Positions 9,041 through 18,319 of a DNA stretch of 64,000 nt are shown piece after piece (position 1 is the first letter of the stretch; every line of letters starts with the position of its first letter). Origin of the DNA: Pseudoalteromonas byunsanensis (GTDB lineage: Bacteria; Pseudomonadota; Gammaproteobacteria; Enterobacterales; Alteromonadaceae); the NCBI RefSeq assembly GCF_001854475.1, contig NZ_MNAN01000028.1, positions 227,640-291,639 of the forward strand, given 5' to 3'. The translations under genes and the position numbers were made by a program. Below the pieces are notes generated by a model. The model searched no databases. It worked only from the letters and a program-made list of their open reading frames with translations, and had not been told where the DNA came from.

Positions 9041-11477
9041 CCATCTTAAATTGATCATTTCGGTACTGTGCTGTTGTTATGCCACGGTATCTATCGCTGT
9101 GCCACTACCGTCAAATCAGGGGCTTGCGTTGATGCCATCGCCTAAAAAAATGCACGTGACCCAACAGCACCTAGTTTTGCCCGAGAACATACAGGTTTTT
9201 ATGACGGGGTTTGATGAGCCGCGTCAATCATTACAATTTTCAAGACTCCAGTCAGCGCTAGCCCAAAGTAGCAGTTTGCAATCCTCCACCTTGCTTAAAA
9301 GTGCTTTGCCGGATACCAGTTTGCTGCAGATAGTTGTGCCAGAAAAAAGCTCAAAAAAGGGTCATCATTTGCTGCCACAGTTTGGCGACGATGAATCGTA
9401 TACCTTAGAGATTGGTGCGCAGGGTATACATATTCAGGCTAACAGTGTTTTTGGTGCTCAACACGCAGTGAGTAGTTTGATGCAGTTATTAGCCACCGCT
9501 GAAGATGGGCGGTTACCTTATTTGCGCATTGAAGATGCTCCTAGATTCGCCTGGCGGGGGTTGTTAATCGACAGCGTACGTCATTTCATCCGCGTTGATA
9601 CCATTAAGCGCCAGTTAGATGGGATGGCGGCGGCCAAGCTTAATGTATTGCATTGGCACTTAAGTGATGACCAAGGCTGGCGAGTAGAATTTCAAGCATT
9701 TCCTTTGCTGACGCAAATGGCCTCTGATGGGCAATATTACACGCAGCAGCAAGTGAGAGAGGTAGTCAACTATGCAGCTTTACATGGTATCCGGGTTGTG
9801 CCTGAGTTTGGTATGCCCGGACACGCCAGCGCGATAGCTGTCGCATACCCTCAGTTGATGAGTGAAGTAAAAGACTACGATATGCAACGTCATTGGGGAG
9901 TATTTAAACCCTTACTTGATGTTTCGAAACCACAAGTTTACGAATTTATAGAGACTTTGTTTGCACAGGTGGCCACGCTATTTCCAGATCAATATGTGCA
10001 TATCGGTGGAGATGAGGTTGACCCTGAGCAATGGCTTAAAAACAAAGACATTCAAGCATTAATGCAAGCACAGAGCTTTACTGATGGTCATGATTTGCAA
10101 GCCTATTTTAATCAGCGAGTACAAGCAATTTTACACAAACAACAGCGTATTATGATGGGTTGGGATGAAGTGTATCATCCGAAGTTACCGCGCGACATTG
10201 TCGTCCAATCATGGCGCGGGCATGACTCTTTAAACTCGTTGGCACGCAAAGGCTATCAAGGAATTTTATCGACAGGGTTTTACATTGATCAACCACAATA
10301 TACGGATTATCACTATCGTAATGACCCGCTAGGCGATGCTGAACCTTTGGATATGTCGCTAGAGCTGTCTTCGGCATATAGCTTTACTATCGACCGGCTT
10401 AAAGGTAGTGATGTCGCAGGCGAGTTGCTCATAATGGGGGACGACGCGCAACAGTTGCTGATAAAATTCAATGATCAACGTCACAAAGTCGCGCAGCTAA
10501 ACAAGCGGTACACATTGGATGGTACACAATACTCTGTGGTGACGTTAGATAGTTGGATGGGGCCCCTAGAGTTTGAGCTTGCACTCAGTGGTGGTGATAG
10601 TTCAGTTATGATAGGCAACAGTCGCTACCCAATGACACTGAAAAGAAATGATACCCCATCAACAGTATCCTCTATAAAGCCCCTAACATCTTCAGAGCAA
10701 CAGCGTATTTTGGGGGCAGAGGCCACAATTTGGAGTGAGCTTGTCAATGATGACAACCTTGACCTAAGAATATGGCCACGCTTGTTTGCCATTGCTGAGC
10801 GTTTATGGTCGCCGCAAGCTGTAAAAAATAGAGAAAACATGTATCAAAGACTCGAAGTGATGGATAACTATGGCGCAAATGTGCTGGGTCTTGCACATCA
10901 ACGGCAGTATCATCAAGGCTTAAGTCACCTACTTAGCCCAGCACTGAGTGACGCCGAGCGCCAACGTAGTTTAACCTTTTTACTGGCTTTTTCGTCTCGT
11001 TTGGAGCCGGCGCATTATTACACTCGACATCACATTAAATATCTAAAGGAGCAGTATCACCAACACGCTCCTATGAATGCTATAGTTGATTTCTTACCTG
11101 TAGAAAGTAGTGCTGTACGCCAGTTGCAAAGTGCTTTTTCACGTTATCGTGCAGGAAAAGTCGATGCTTTAGAACAGGTTGAAAAGGACACCCTTGAGTT
11201 ACAAGCTCAGTTGCTTGACGCTCAACAGGTATTAACCGATAACGACAATTTGACACACCTGCAACCAATATTAGCGCGTCTACTAAAACTCAATGTGCTG
11301 ACATTAGGAGTGATTGAAAACTGTCGCCGCCAAGTGATACACCCCCCTCAAAAGCAAGCACAGGTTGCACAGCAGTTACGTTCATTGCAAGAGTTGCAAA
11401 GTGAACTGGTGCTAGCAGCGGTAGAGCCCGTGCGTAAGTTGTATTTAGATTGTCAAAATAACCAAGGAACATCATGA
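9030..11477 (+). CDS. Periplasmic beta-N-acetylhexosaminidase (GH20)
   Basis: Exo-acting GH20 enzyme of 815 aa with a signal peptide (KLIISVLCCCYATVSIA). A beta-hexosaminidase N-terminal alpha/beta domain is followed by the catalytic barrel: AWRGLLIDSVRHFI, LHWHLSDDQGWR, VVPEFGMPGHA and the catalytic Asp328-Glu329 pair in HIGGDEVDPEQW. It should release terminal GlcNAc, and GlcNAc1A from oxidised ends, from chitooligosaccharides entering via the divergent TonB receptor. Two adjacent TTG codons (9030, 9033) can start; AGGAG at 9021 is better spaced for 9033. The start overlaps the end of the kinase gene. An insert of about 150 aa before the EATIWSE segment lengthens the protein. Confidence 0.93.
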   Translation: MLNNHLKLIISVLCCCYATVSIAVPLPSNQGLALMPSPKKMHVTQQHLVLPENIQVFMTGFDEPRQSLQFSRLQSALAQSSSLQSSTLLKSALPDTSLLQIVVPEKSSKKGHHLLPQFGDDESYTLEIGAQGIHIQANSVFGAQHAVSSLMQLLATAEDGRLPYLRIEDAPRFAWRGLLIDSVRHFIRVDTIKRQLDGMAAAKLNVLHWHLSDDQGWRVEFQAFPLLTQMASDGQYYTQQQVREVVNYAALHGIRVVPEFGMPGHASAIAVAYPQLMSEVKDYDMQRHWGVFKPLLDVSKPQVYEFIETLFAQVATLFPDQYVHIGGDEVDPEQWLKNKDIQALMQAQSFTDGHDLQAYFNQRVQAILHKQQRIMMGWDEVYHPKLPRDIVVQSWRGHDSLNSLARKGYQGILSTGFYIDQPQYTDYHYRNDPLGDAEPLDMSLELSSAYSFTIDRLKGSDVAGELLIMGDDAQQLLIKFNDQRHKVAQLNKRYTLDGTQYSVVTLDSWMGPLEFELALSGGDSSVMIGNSRYPMTLKRNDTPSTVSSIKPLTSSEQQRILGAEATIWSELVNDDNLDLRIWPRLFAIAERLWSPQAVKNRENMYQRLEVMDNYGANVLGLAHQRQYHQGLSHLLSPALSDAERQRSLTFLLAFSSRLEPAHYYTRHHIKYLKEQYHQHAPMNAIVDFLPVESSAVRQLQSAFSRYRAGKVDALEQVEKDTLELQAQLLDAQQVLTDNDNLTHLQPILARLLKLNVLTLGVIENCRRQVIHPPQKQAQVAQQLRSLQELQSELVLAAVEPVRKLYLDCQNNQGTS

Positions 11478-12376
11478 AATATTTAATCGGTTCTCTTATT
11501 ATCGTGTCGGGATTTGCTCAAGCGCAGCCCTTATATATTGCTCAAGATTGGGTGAGTGACAACGTATTTACCCAAGGCGTTGAAGGGCCCGCGGTTGATG
11601 AGAATGGCGTGTTGTATGCGGTAAATTACGCAAAGCAGGGCAGTATTGGTAAAGTGACTGCAAAGGGGCAAGTAAGTCAATTACTCAGCTTGCCAAATGG
11701 GAGTGTGGGAAATGGTATTCGCTTTGATAAGGCGGGCAATATGTTTATTGCCGACTACGTGAATCACAATGTGCTACGAGTCAGTCGCGAAGCGCTGCAA
11801 AGTGACGCCGATGTGGCCGCCTATCTGACAGTCTTTGCCCACAACAACAAGATGAATCAGCCTAATGATCTGGCGATCATGGACAACGGGATTTTGTTTG
11901 CCAGTGACCCAAACTGGAAAAATAACACAGGGCAGTTATGGCGTATTGATCAAGATGGTAGTAGTCATTTGCTTGAGGCTGACATGGGGACCACTAATGG
12001 AGTTGAAGTCAGTCCAGATAATAAGGTGTTGTATGTGAATGAGAGTGTGCAGCGTAAGGTATGGCGCTACAGTCTTGATGATAAGGGTAACATTAGCAAC
12101 AAGCAGTTATTAATTGAATTTGTGGACTTTGGACTAGATGGAATGCGTACAGATAGTCAGGGCAATTTGTATATTGCCCGATATGGTGCAGGGGTGATTG
12201 CGGTGGTATCTCCACAAGGGAAATTACTCAAAGAGGTTAAACTCAAAGGGCAGCACCCAACTAACGTGGCGTTTGGTGGCGTGGATGGTAAGTCTGTATT
12301 TGTGACCATGCAAAAGCGCGGTGCCATAGAAATGTTTAGAACGGCTGTGGCGGGTGGTAATTTATCCAAGAACTAG
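11474..12376 (+). CDS. Secreted SMP-30/gluconolactonase-like lactonase
   Basis: Six-bladed propeller of the SMP-30/gluconolactonase/LRE family, 300 aa, with a signal peptide (KYLIGSLIIVSGFAQAQ). Family segments are EGPAVDENGVLYAVNY, FDKAGNMFIADYVNHNV, NQPNDLAIMDNGILFASD, TNGVEVSPDNKVLYVNES and GLDGMRTDSQGNLYIARYG; these carry the expected acidic and Asn metal ligands. It overlaps the hexosaminidase stop (ATGA), so it is the last gene of the operon. A periplasmic lactonase fits hydrolysis of the 1,5-lactone that C1-oxidising LPMOs first make, yielding the aldonic acid. That role is inference; other lactones remain possible. Confidence 0.87.
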   Translation: MKYLIGSLIIVSGFAQAQPLYIAQDWVSDNVFTQGVEGPAVDENGVLYAVNYAKQGSIGKVTAKGQVSQLLSLPNGSVGNGIRFDKAGNMFIADYVNHNVLRVSREALQSDADVAAYLTVFAHNNKMNQPNDLAIMDNGILFASDPNWKNNTGQLWRIDQDGSSHLLEADMGTTNGVEVSPDNKVLYVNESVQRKVWRYSLDDKGNISNKQLLIEFVDFGLDGMRTDSQGNLYIARYGAGVIAVVSPQGKLLKEVKLKGQHPTNVAFGGVDGKSVFVTMQKRGAIEMFRTAVAGGNLSKN

Positions 12377-12396
12377 CGTATTAAACTGTGCAAGTG

Positions 12397-12423
12397 AAAG
12401 GCGTCAAAGTCTCTGCCGCCTTT
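12397..12423. terminator. Weak hairpin between convergent genes
   Basis: AAAGGCG and CGCCTTT pair as a 7-bp stem around a 13-nt loop, just after the lactonase stop and before the convergent gene's end. There is no clean T-run on either strand, so its function as a terminator is doubtful. Confidence 0.3.
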
Positions 12424-12439
12424 GCCGATGGTTTATTTG

Positions 12440-13507
12440 TTAAAAGGTTTTAGAAAGGACAAGTCGTTTGATTTTATCATTACCAAAAATAGCGTCATCG
12501 ACTTCTTCATATTGATAACTAATAGAAACTACCTTACCGATTTCTGCGGTGATGGTGATGCCTTTGCTTTGAAAGCTGTCGGAGAATTTGTCACCGTCAA
12601 GTAGTGTTAGATTGTTCGCGACATTTTTCAATTTGTCGTTACTATATTTGTGATGAGTATAGTTAAAAGCAATATTAAGTGAACCTGGCTGAGCCTCCCC
12701 GTTTGAATCACTCACACTGAACACTTCAAGATAAGAGTTATATTGGGCAATAAGTGATGCTCTGGTGCCGGTAACCCATTCTGAGTCTTCGTTACCTTTG
12801 ACGTCTTTTGCAACCAAACTAAAAATAGCGCCAGCTGATATTGTACTTTGCTTGTTATCTAAACCGCCTGGTCCACTTTTGAAAGCAGCAATAACCGGTA
12901 TGCTTATTTGTAGTCCAGCGTCTTTATCTATCAAAGTATCAGACGCTTCATTTTTCGCTGTGTTGGATTTAGGCTCGGCGTAAGAGAAATAGAAAGGTAA
13001 ACGGACGTCTTTACCCCACAAGTACCACAACCCTTTGTATAGACCTACGCTAAAGTTTTTGCTGTCTCCCACAGGAGCCAATGCGGTTTGGTAAAACGCA
13101 TTGTTCTTGTTAGCTTCTATGTCCCACGACACCCATTGGAAAGCTTTAAACTCATCAGAGGGAACATCCGGACAGTCTACTTTATTGTCTTTGTCACCTA
13201 AATAATATCCTTTTTCATCGCACTGTTTTAATACGGAGGATAACTGATTGTGTGGAATATCTAGTTCCTTTTTGATTGCTGTTAATAGTGCAGGGCACTT
13301 TGGATGACCATCACCTTTAGGGTTGTCTTGACAAGTATCTATAAGGTCTTGTAGTGCACTATCATCTTTGACATTGAAGGCTTGGGGCGTTGGTTCTGCG
13401 GCTCCTCTTGCCATCGCTTCATTGGTAAAATTATTAGAAGTAAACGGGTTGCTGGCCAAAGCAACGGGAGAGGTGATAAGTGAGAGTATTAGAGCGCGTT
13501 TAAGCAT
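12440..13507 (-). CDS. Secreted protein of unknown function, possible outer-membrane barrel
   Basis: Not recognised. 355 aa from an ATG at 13507 that follows AAGGA with 8-nt spacing (a TTG at 13513 is also in frame). Signal peptide: MLKRALILSLITSPVALA. Residues about 45-120 hold four cysteines (TCQDNPKGDGHPKCPAL, KQCDEKGYYLG, VDCPDVP) that could form disulfides. The second half alternates hydrophobic and polar residues and ends KRLVLSKTF; a C-terminal Phe is usual for barrel proteins inserted by BAM. It is divergent from the CadC-like regulator at 13749, which may control it. Function cannot be named from sequence. Confidence 0.75.
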   Translation of the reverse strand: MLKRALILSLITSPVALASNPFTSNNFTNEAMARGAAEPTPQAFNVKDDSALQDLIDTCQDNPKGDGHPKCPALLTAIKKELDIPHNQLSSVLKQCDEKGYYLGDKDNKVDCPDVPSDEFKAFQWVSWDIEANKNNAFYQTALAPVGDSKNFSVGLYKGLWYLWGKDVRLPFYFSYAEPKSNTAKNEASDTLIDKDAGLQISIPVIAAFKSGPGGLDNKQSTISAGAIFSLVAKDVKGNEDSEWVTGTRASLIAQYNSYLEVFSVSDSNGEAQPGSLNIAFNYTHHKYSNDKLKNVANNLTLLDGDKFSDSFQSKGITITAEIGKVVSISYQYEEVDDAIFGNDKIKRLVLSKTF

Positions 13508-13748
13508 ATTCAAATTCCTTGTTTTGCTTATTTAAAAATTACAGCTTGTTAATTTTTGGTTTACACCAATGCATTTTATTAACCTTTTTCTGGTTGGATG
13601 TCAATTGAGCAGTTGTAAACGGTGGTGCAATGTAATGTTCATTGCAAATGAACACGGTCTTTAAGGTTTCGCAAAGCGAGAAAGCCGCGCTTAACAAGTG
13701 TTGAGTAACACGGTACACTGAAGCATTGCCGTAACAGCCCATTATTCA

Positions 13749-15638
13749 ATGCTTTACTTTTCTGATTTTTGTTTCGATACACAGCATCAGGTTTTGTATC
13801 AAAGAGGAGATGTGGTCAGTCTGAATGCAAATCAGGCGAAGCTATTGTCTTTATTTTTAGAACAGCCAACCAAGCTACTGAGCAAAGAGGATATTTTGTC
13901 CTATGTGTGGCCGCGCAAGATCTTGTCAGATCAGGTTGTTTTTCAGACTATTAGCCAATTACGAACGGTTGTAGGTGAGGGGGCTATAAAAACCTTTCCC
14001 AAACGAGGGTATCAGTGGCAATTAGCGATTAGTGATGTCCCCCTAAGTGAACACGCTCTACAGTACCAACCAAAAAATTTCCTGCTCCAAAATAAGTTAG
14101 CTTATTTGCTCTGCGCAGTGGCTGTTATTTTTGTGACTAGTGTTTATTGGTGGATGAGTATTAAAGAGCAGCAGCAAATGCATGCAGTTACGGGAGGGCA
14201 TCAGCAATTCGCTAATTGGTATGTGATACCGTTTGCTACCAGAGACGTTGCATTGTCAAAGCAGGCTCTCGGTGATTTGAACAATAAGTTAGCGCAAAGA
14301 TTGATACCTATTGAAGTGTCTAACACTGAGTCTGACCAGGCGCTTGTTGGTGCTTGGCGGTTTTTTGCATCACCATATATGGTGCGGAAAAAACACCTTT
14401 CAGCAAGCAATCCAAATGGGGTGTTGTTGTCTGGCGTGGTTTATTCATATCAACTGACAGAGCAGCAAAACCCTCGCTTTATATTAGAGTACTTAGCGCA
14501 AGGCAGTCACCGCGATTGGCGTGGGTATTTGCATGTACACTCTTTGGCAGAGCTTGAAGAAGCGCTCTATAACGCCCTTGAGCCCGTGTTGATGTCTGAT
14601 TTTTTCAATGCACCTTCACAGTCAGCTGCAACCGCTGAACTGGCTACATTGGTTGCCCGTTACCCTGAACATTTAGCGCTGTTACAACAACTTATTGAAC
14701 GACAAATTGAACAGACTGAATATGATATTGCTGACGCACAAATTGAGAAGTTATCAACCCTTGCGGTGGCGCAAACACAACCTGTCTATGTCGCTTATTC
14801 CCATTGGCTTCGAGGTGAACTGCTACTGGAGCTAGAGCAGCATCAGTTGGCTATGCAGCAGTTTGAGCAGACACAGTCATTATTGGCAGAGATCAATTTA
14901 CTAGCGCTGCAAAGTGAAGTAAGCCATTCTCAGATTGATGTAGAGGAGGTCAATAAAGACTTCGCGCGAATACAAACGTATTTATTTCGGGCGGCAAGTC
15001 ACGCTAGATTGGCTAATCGACCAAAACAGGAGATCAGAGCTTACACTTTGCTGTCTATTAAAGCGGCGAAGCTTAATCTTTATAAAGAGCGATATGATTA
15101 CTTAAAACAGGCCGAGCTGCTGATTGATGATTATCAACTAGATGATTCTCACAGAATGTTGACGGATTACCACTGGGCGTTGTTTGCTGAGCAAAAAGAG
15201 GAAAAACTACGTCACTATCACAGTGTACTGCGCAGACCCGTCACATTGGATAATTTCTGGGTATTCTTTAGTGTTACAGAACAGCTGATTAACTACGCCA
15301 TTGAGCAGCAACAATGGGAGGTGGCAGAATCACTTGCAAAAGGTATCACCGAGCCGACTCGCCAGTCCTATTTGTTGGCCAAGATATACGTTGCAAAACA
15401 TCAGCCTGAACAGGCTATACAATATGCCGCCAGTGCATTTAACTTAGCTCGTACGCAAGGAATTGACTGGATCGGCCTAGAAATGGCACTGGTGTTATTA
15501 GAGTTACTGCAAAATGACACCGACTCAGCACAAGTTACCTTAAGTAAAAGATATATCAGTAATACTGCAAAATCTTGGTGGCTGGAGCGGCATCAACAGC
15601 GATTACAGCAAGTAGGAGTTGAAGTTAACTCCTACTAA
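13749..15638 (+). CDS. CadC-like membrane-bound winged-helix regulator with TPR-like periplasmic domain
   Basis: 629 aa. Residues 1-95 are an OmpR/PhoB-type winged helix (Trans_reg_C): LNANQAKLLSLFLEQPTKLL, YVWPRKILSDQVVFQTISQL, then GEGAIKTFPKRGYQW. One transmembrane helix lies at about 117-136 (AYLLCAVAVIFVTSVYWWM). The remaining roughly 490 residues should be periplasmic and are Gln/Leu-rich helical repeats of TPR character. This is the ToxR/CadC layout: DNA binding in the cytoplasm, sensing outside. The start ATG has no clear ribosome site. The target is unknown; the divergent unknown gene and the convergent FGE-domain gene are the obvious candidates. Confidence 0.85.
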   Translation: MLYFSDFCFDTQHQVLYQRGDVVSLNANQAKLLSLFLEQPTKLLSKEDILSYVWPRKILSDQVVFQTISQLRTVVGEGAIKTFPKRGYQWQLAISDVPLSEHALQYQPKNFLLQNKLAYLLCAVAVIFVTSVYWWMSIKEQQQMHAVTGGHQQFANWYVIPFATRDVALSKQALGDLNNKLAQRLIPIEVSNTESDQALVGAWRFFASPYMVRKKHLSASNPNGVLLSGVVYSYQLTEQQNPRFILEYLAQGSHRDWRGYLHVHSLAELEEALYNALEPVLMSDFFNAPSQSAATAELATLVARYPEHLALLQQLIERQIEQTEYDIADAQIEKLSTLAVAQTQPVYVAYSHWLRGELLLELEQHQLAMQQFEQTQSLLAEINLLALQSEVSHSQIDVEEVNKDFARIQTYLFRAASHARLANRPKQEIRAYTLLSIKAAKLNLYKERYDYLKQAELLIDDYQLDDSHRMLTDYHWALFAEQKEEKLRHYHSVLRRPVTLDNFWVFFSVTEQLINYAIEQQQWEVAESLAKGITEPTRQSYLLAKIYVAKHQPEQAIQYAASAFNLARTQGIDWIGLEMALVLLELLQNDTDSAQVTLSKRYISNTAKSWWLERHQQRLQQVGVEVNSY

Positions 15639-15646
15639 GTCGTATA

Positions 15647-16717
15647 TCAATTCGCTGTGTCTACCAGATTGTCTGCGCTGATAGATGTCTTGTGTGTTTG
15701 GGCGCTATTGCTTTGCCAGTGCTTTTTTGCTTTTAACTGTGCTTTGCTAAGTGCCTTTACAAACTCCTTGTTGCCCGGCTGACTTGGTAAGGCTTTGCCA
15801 TTGGTATCGAGCGCTAAACGAAACCCTTCAAGTGCAGCAAGAAAGTTTTCAGGCACACGCATTCTTGCACTGCTGGTACTAGCTTCCCAATGCCAGCTGC
15901 TACCTCTTGCTACGTATGCATTGCAGTCTTCTTTAATCACGGCGCTGCCATCGCTTGGCGCATTGATATAGTTATCTTGATAGCAATCCGCAAGCCGCTC
16001 TACCACATTTCCTAACATATCATGAATGCCAAAAGGATTAGGCTTGTATAAGCCGACCACCGATGCTGTGACCTCATGATCATGACATGGTTCGATGGTA
16101 TATTTGTCGTTGTAAGTCGCGTCGTATTGCTTTGGTGACTCTACTTTTGCATGTAAGTCAGACAGGTTAGCATATTTACATGCTAGGCCGCTGAGCGGCT
16201 GGTCACCATAAAAGTAACGTGTTTGAGTGCCGCCTCTTAGCGCATATTCCCATTCCGCTTCGCTAGGCAAACGGTAGTGTTTTCCTGATTGTTTTGATAA
16301 CCAGTCAGCATAGGCAACAGCATCCTCTCTGGAGACGCACACTACTGGGTGAAACTCGCTTTGTGCATAAATATTATCGTCCCAACTACCATCTTTTTTA
16401 CCGCTACCGAACCATTTCTTACCAATCCTGTGATTACAATTTTCCTTAGCGGGATAGCCTGTTTGCTCAACAAATTTTCTAAATTCAGCAATAGTGACTT
16501 CATATTTTGCCATTTGAAATGCTTTGATCTGAACCTTGTGTTGCGGCTTTTCATTATCTCGACCTTGGTCATTTCCCATTAAAAAATCACCGCTTGGTAT
16601 AGCGACCATTGGAGGTTCTATATAAGTTGAATTTATTTTGTTGCCACAGTGAGCAAAAGTACTGACCAGTATTGAACAACTAAGTACTGACATTGCAGTT
16701 AAAGGTATTTTTCGCAT
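15647..16717 (-). CDS. Secreted FGE-sulfatase (SUMF1/EgtB-like fold) domain protein
   Basis: 356 aa with a signal peptide and a formylglycine-generating-enzyme-like domain from about residue 36: MVAIPSGDFLMGNDQGRDNE, AKYEVTIAEFRKFVEQTGY, PVVCVSREDAVAYADWLSKQ, RLPSEAEWEYALRGG, NPFGIHDMLGNVVERLADCY and GFRLALD. True FGEs carry a catalytic cysteine pair in the late RGGS region; here that stretch reads ARGSSWHWEASTSSARMR without cysteine. Formylglycine synthesis is therefore unlikely, and a binding or other activity is expected. The ribosome site AGGA lies 6-7 nt before the ATG. No sulfatase gene is in the window. The gene is convergent with the CadC-like gene, 8 nt apart. Confidence 0.85.
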   Translation of the reverse strand: MRKIPLTAMSVLSCSILVSTFAHCGNKINSTYIEPPMVAIPSGDFLMGNDQGRDNEKPQHKVQIKAFQMAKYEVTIAEFRKFVEQTGYPAKENCNHRIGKKWFGSGKKDGSWDDNIYAQSEFHPVVCVSREDAVAYADWLSKQSGKHYRLPSEAEWEYALRGGTQTRYFYGDQPLSGLACKYANLSDLHAKVESPKQYDATYNDKYTIEPCHDHEVTASVVGLYKPNPFGIHDMLGNVVERLADCYQDNYINAPSDGSAVIKEDCNAYVARGSSWHWEASTSSARMRVPENFLAALEGFRLALDTNGKALPSQPGNKEFVKALSKAQLKAKKHWQSNSAQTHKTSISADNLVDTAN

Positions 16718-17240
16718 GGTTATTCCTGTTAGTTAAATTTTCTTAAGCATCATGCACAAGCCTGGTGTGAGTCGTCCTACGAAAAATTTATCAAGTTGTC
16801 TGAATAGTTTTTTGATAGATCTAACAGGTTGATTCTAAAGGATAGAAGTTCTATAAAACGCATTGACTTTATGGGAGAGAAAATTGTGCGAAGTGAATAT
16901 AGAAGCTTAGTAGGCAACAGCTTTTATAAAGTTTCGGCATTTATAATGCGCAGCAATGAATTTTAAGCCAGCAAAGTATCAATAGCATCGCAGGAGAGAG
17001 GCAGGCTTGTGTATTGGGTAAAGTGACAACAATTTTTAGCACAAATATACGGTCTAAAACTTAAGCTTTTTAGGTATTCTTTTTAACATAAAAAACACAA
17101 TTGAAACGATTTCATGTTTTAAATATGTAAATTTTTTGTATTCTGTGTCATATTTAGAGCCAAGTATGAGGGCTTTTAATATCTGGCCTTCGTTGATAGT
17201 TGCGATTTTTGTATTAAATTAATTAACATGGAATGATCAT
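16718..17240. other. Intergenic stretch without a supported gene
   Basis: About 520 bp of AT-rich sequence between the FGE-domain gene and the protease gene, both of which are transcribed away from it. Only very short frames occur, for example a GTG frame of about 26 codons near 16885 behind GGGAGAG. I see no RNA gene, no clear operator and no coding signal. It probably carries the two promoters. Confidence 0.5.
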
Positions 17241-18155
17241 ATGATATACATAGAGCACATCGACACGTTAAAGCTTGAGCCGACTTTTGTGCGTGCTATG
17301 GGATTAGCCAAAAAGTTGCTGATGCTAGGTGTAACTGTAGCATTATTTGGTTGTGGAACGAGTCAGACTCATCAGGGAAAAGAGTTGGCTATCGCTTATC
17401 AAAACAATTCATCAACTCAATCTGATGAAGGTAAAGATGTGGTAATTAATTACCAGGTGTTGATTAGCGTATCATTAGGAGATAACAGATTCTCCAATGG
17501 TATGGGTATCCCGTTAAACCAAGAATTAGTGGTTACTGCAGATCACGTTGTGGAAGGTTCGCAGGTGGGGGATTTAGTTAATGTTCAGTTAGGTGAGCTG
17601 GGCAAACTTTCAAGACCTTTGTTAGCCAAAGTGGTGCTGCGCTCGCCAAAAACCGATTTAGCATATATCAAACTGGTAGATCACCGCTTGAATCCCGAGG
17701 TTGTACCCAAATGGTGTGAAAACGAACAGTTTGGTTCACGCGTTACGATGAGTATGTTGGCTCCAGACTCAAGACTGACAACGGCATCGGGTACGCTCTC
17801 GGGCATTACTGAAAGACCATTAATGACTGAAAGCTTCAATACCAAAGCCAGTAAAGAAGGGTTTTCGCCCAACAAGATGCGCAGTGAGCCCGTTAGCTGG
17901 ATACTTTTACATCAAGCGCTCCAAGGTGGCTTTTCCGGTGGCGCAATGTATGACGTAAAAAGTGAGTGTGTTGTAGCGGTTTCATCGTTGATTGCCAGCT
18001 ACAATGATTTAGCAGAACCAGAGCTTTATGGTTCAGTCTATGAAGCCATAAAAACTAAGTATTGGGCAGATCACAGTAAAGTTATTGCCTTTGGGATCCC
18101 TGCCAAAACGGTGTTTGAGTTGGCGAAAAGTGTACAGATCACAAAACCGCTTTAA
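17241..18155 (+). CDS. Trypsin-like serine protease lipoprotein
   Basis: Up to 304 aa. The lipoprotein signal is KKLLMLGVTVALFGCGTS, with the lipidated Cys in LFGC. A chymotrypsin/DegP-like fold is suggested by the triad segments VVTADHVVEGSQ (His), LRSPKTDLAYIKL (Asp) and LQGGFSGGAMYD (Ser in GFSGG). No PDZ domain follows. The start is uncertain: 17241 has GGAA upstream but puts 19 residues before the signal peptide, while ATG 17298 gives a normal signal peptide but lacks a ribosome site. The substrate is unknown. It stands alone between intergenic regions. Confidence 0.8.
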   Translation: MIYIEHIDTLKLEPTFVRAMGLAKKLLMLGVTVALFGCGTSQTHQGKELAIAYQNNSSTQSDEGKDVVINYQVLISVSLGDNRFSNGMGIPLNQELVVTADHVVEGSQVGDLVNVQLGELGKLSRPLLAKVVLRSPKTDLAYIKLVDHRLNPEVVPKWCENEQFGSRVTMSMLAPDSRLTTASGTLSGITERPLMTESFNTKASKEGFSPNKMRSEPVSWILLHQALQGGFSGGAMYDVKSECVVAVSSLIASYNDLAEPELYGSVYEAIKTKYWADHSKVIAFGIPAKTVFELAKSVQITKPL

Positions 18156-18319
18156 CTGCTTTAATGTGACATGGGCTAAGGTGTGTTAGATATCATTTCG
18201 CGTGTTTATACACCTTTAAGCTGTCTATTATCCTCAGAGTATATTCAACTTCCCAAGAGGGCTAGGTTATAGTGTGATAGTCATGCAGACAAGTTGGGCT
18301 TGCCTGCATGATAGCGCTT

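Noticed and set aside
16885..16965. A 26-codon GTG frame behind GGGAGAG in the long gap before the protease gene.
   Set aside because: Too short, with no recognisable sequence or conserved feature to support a real peptide.
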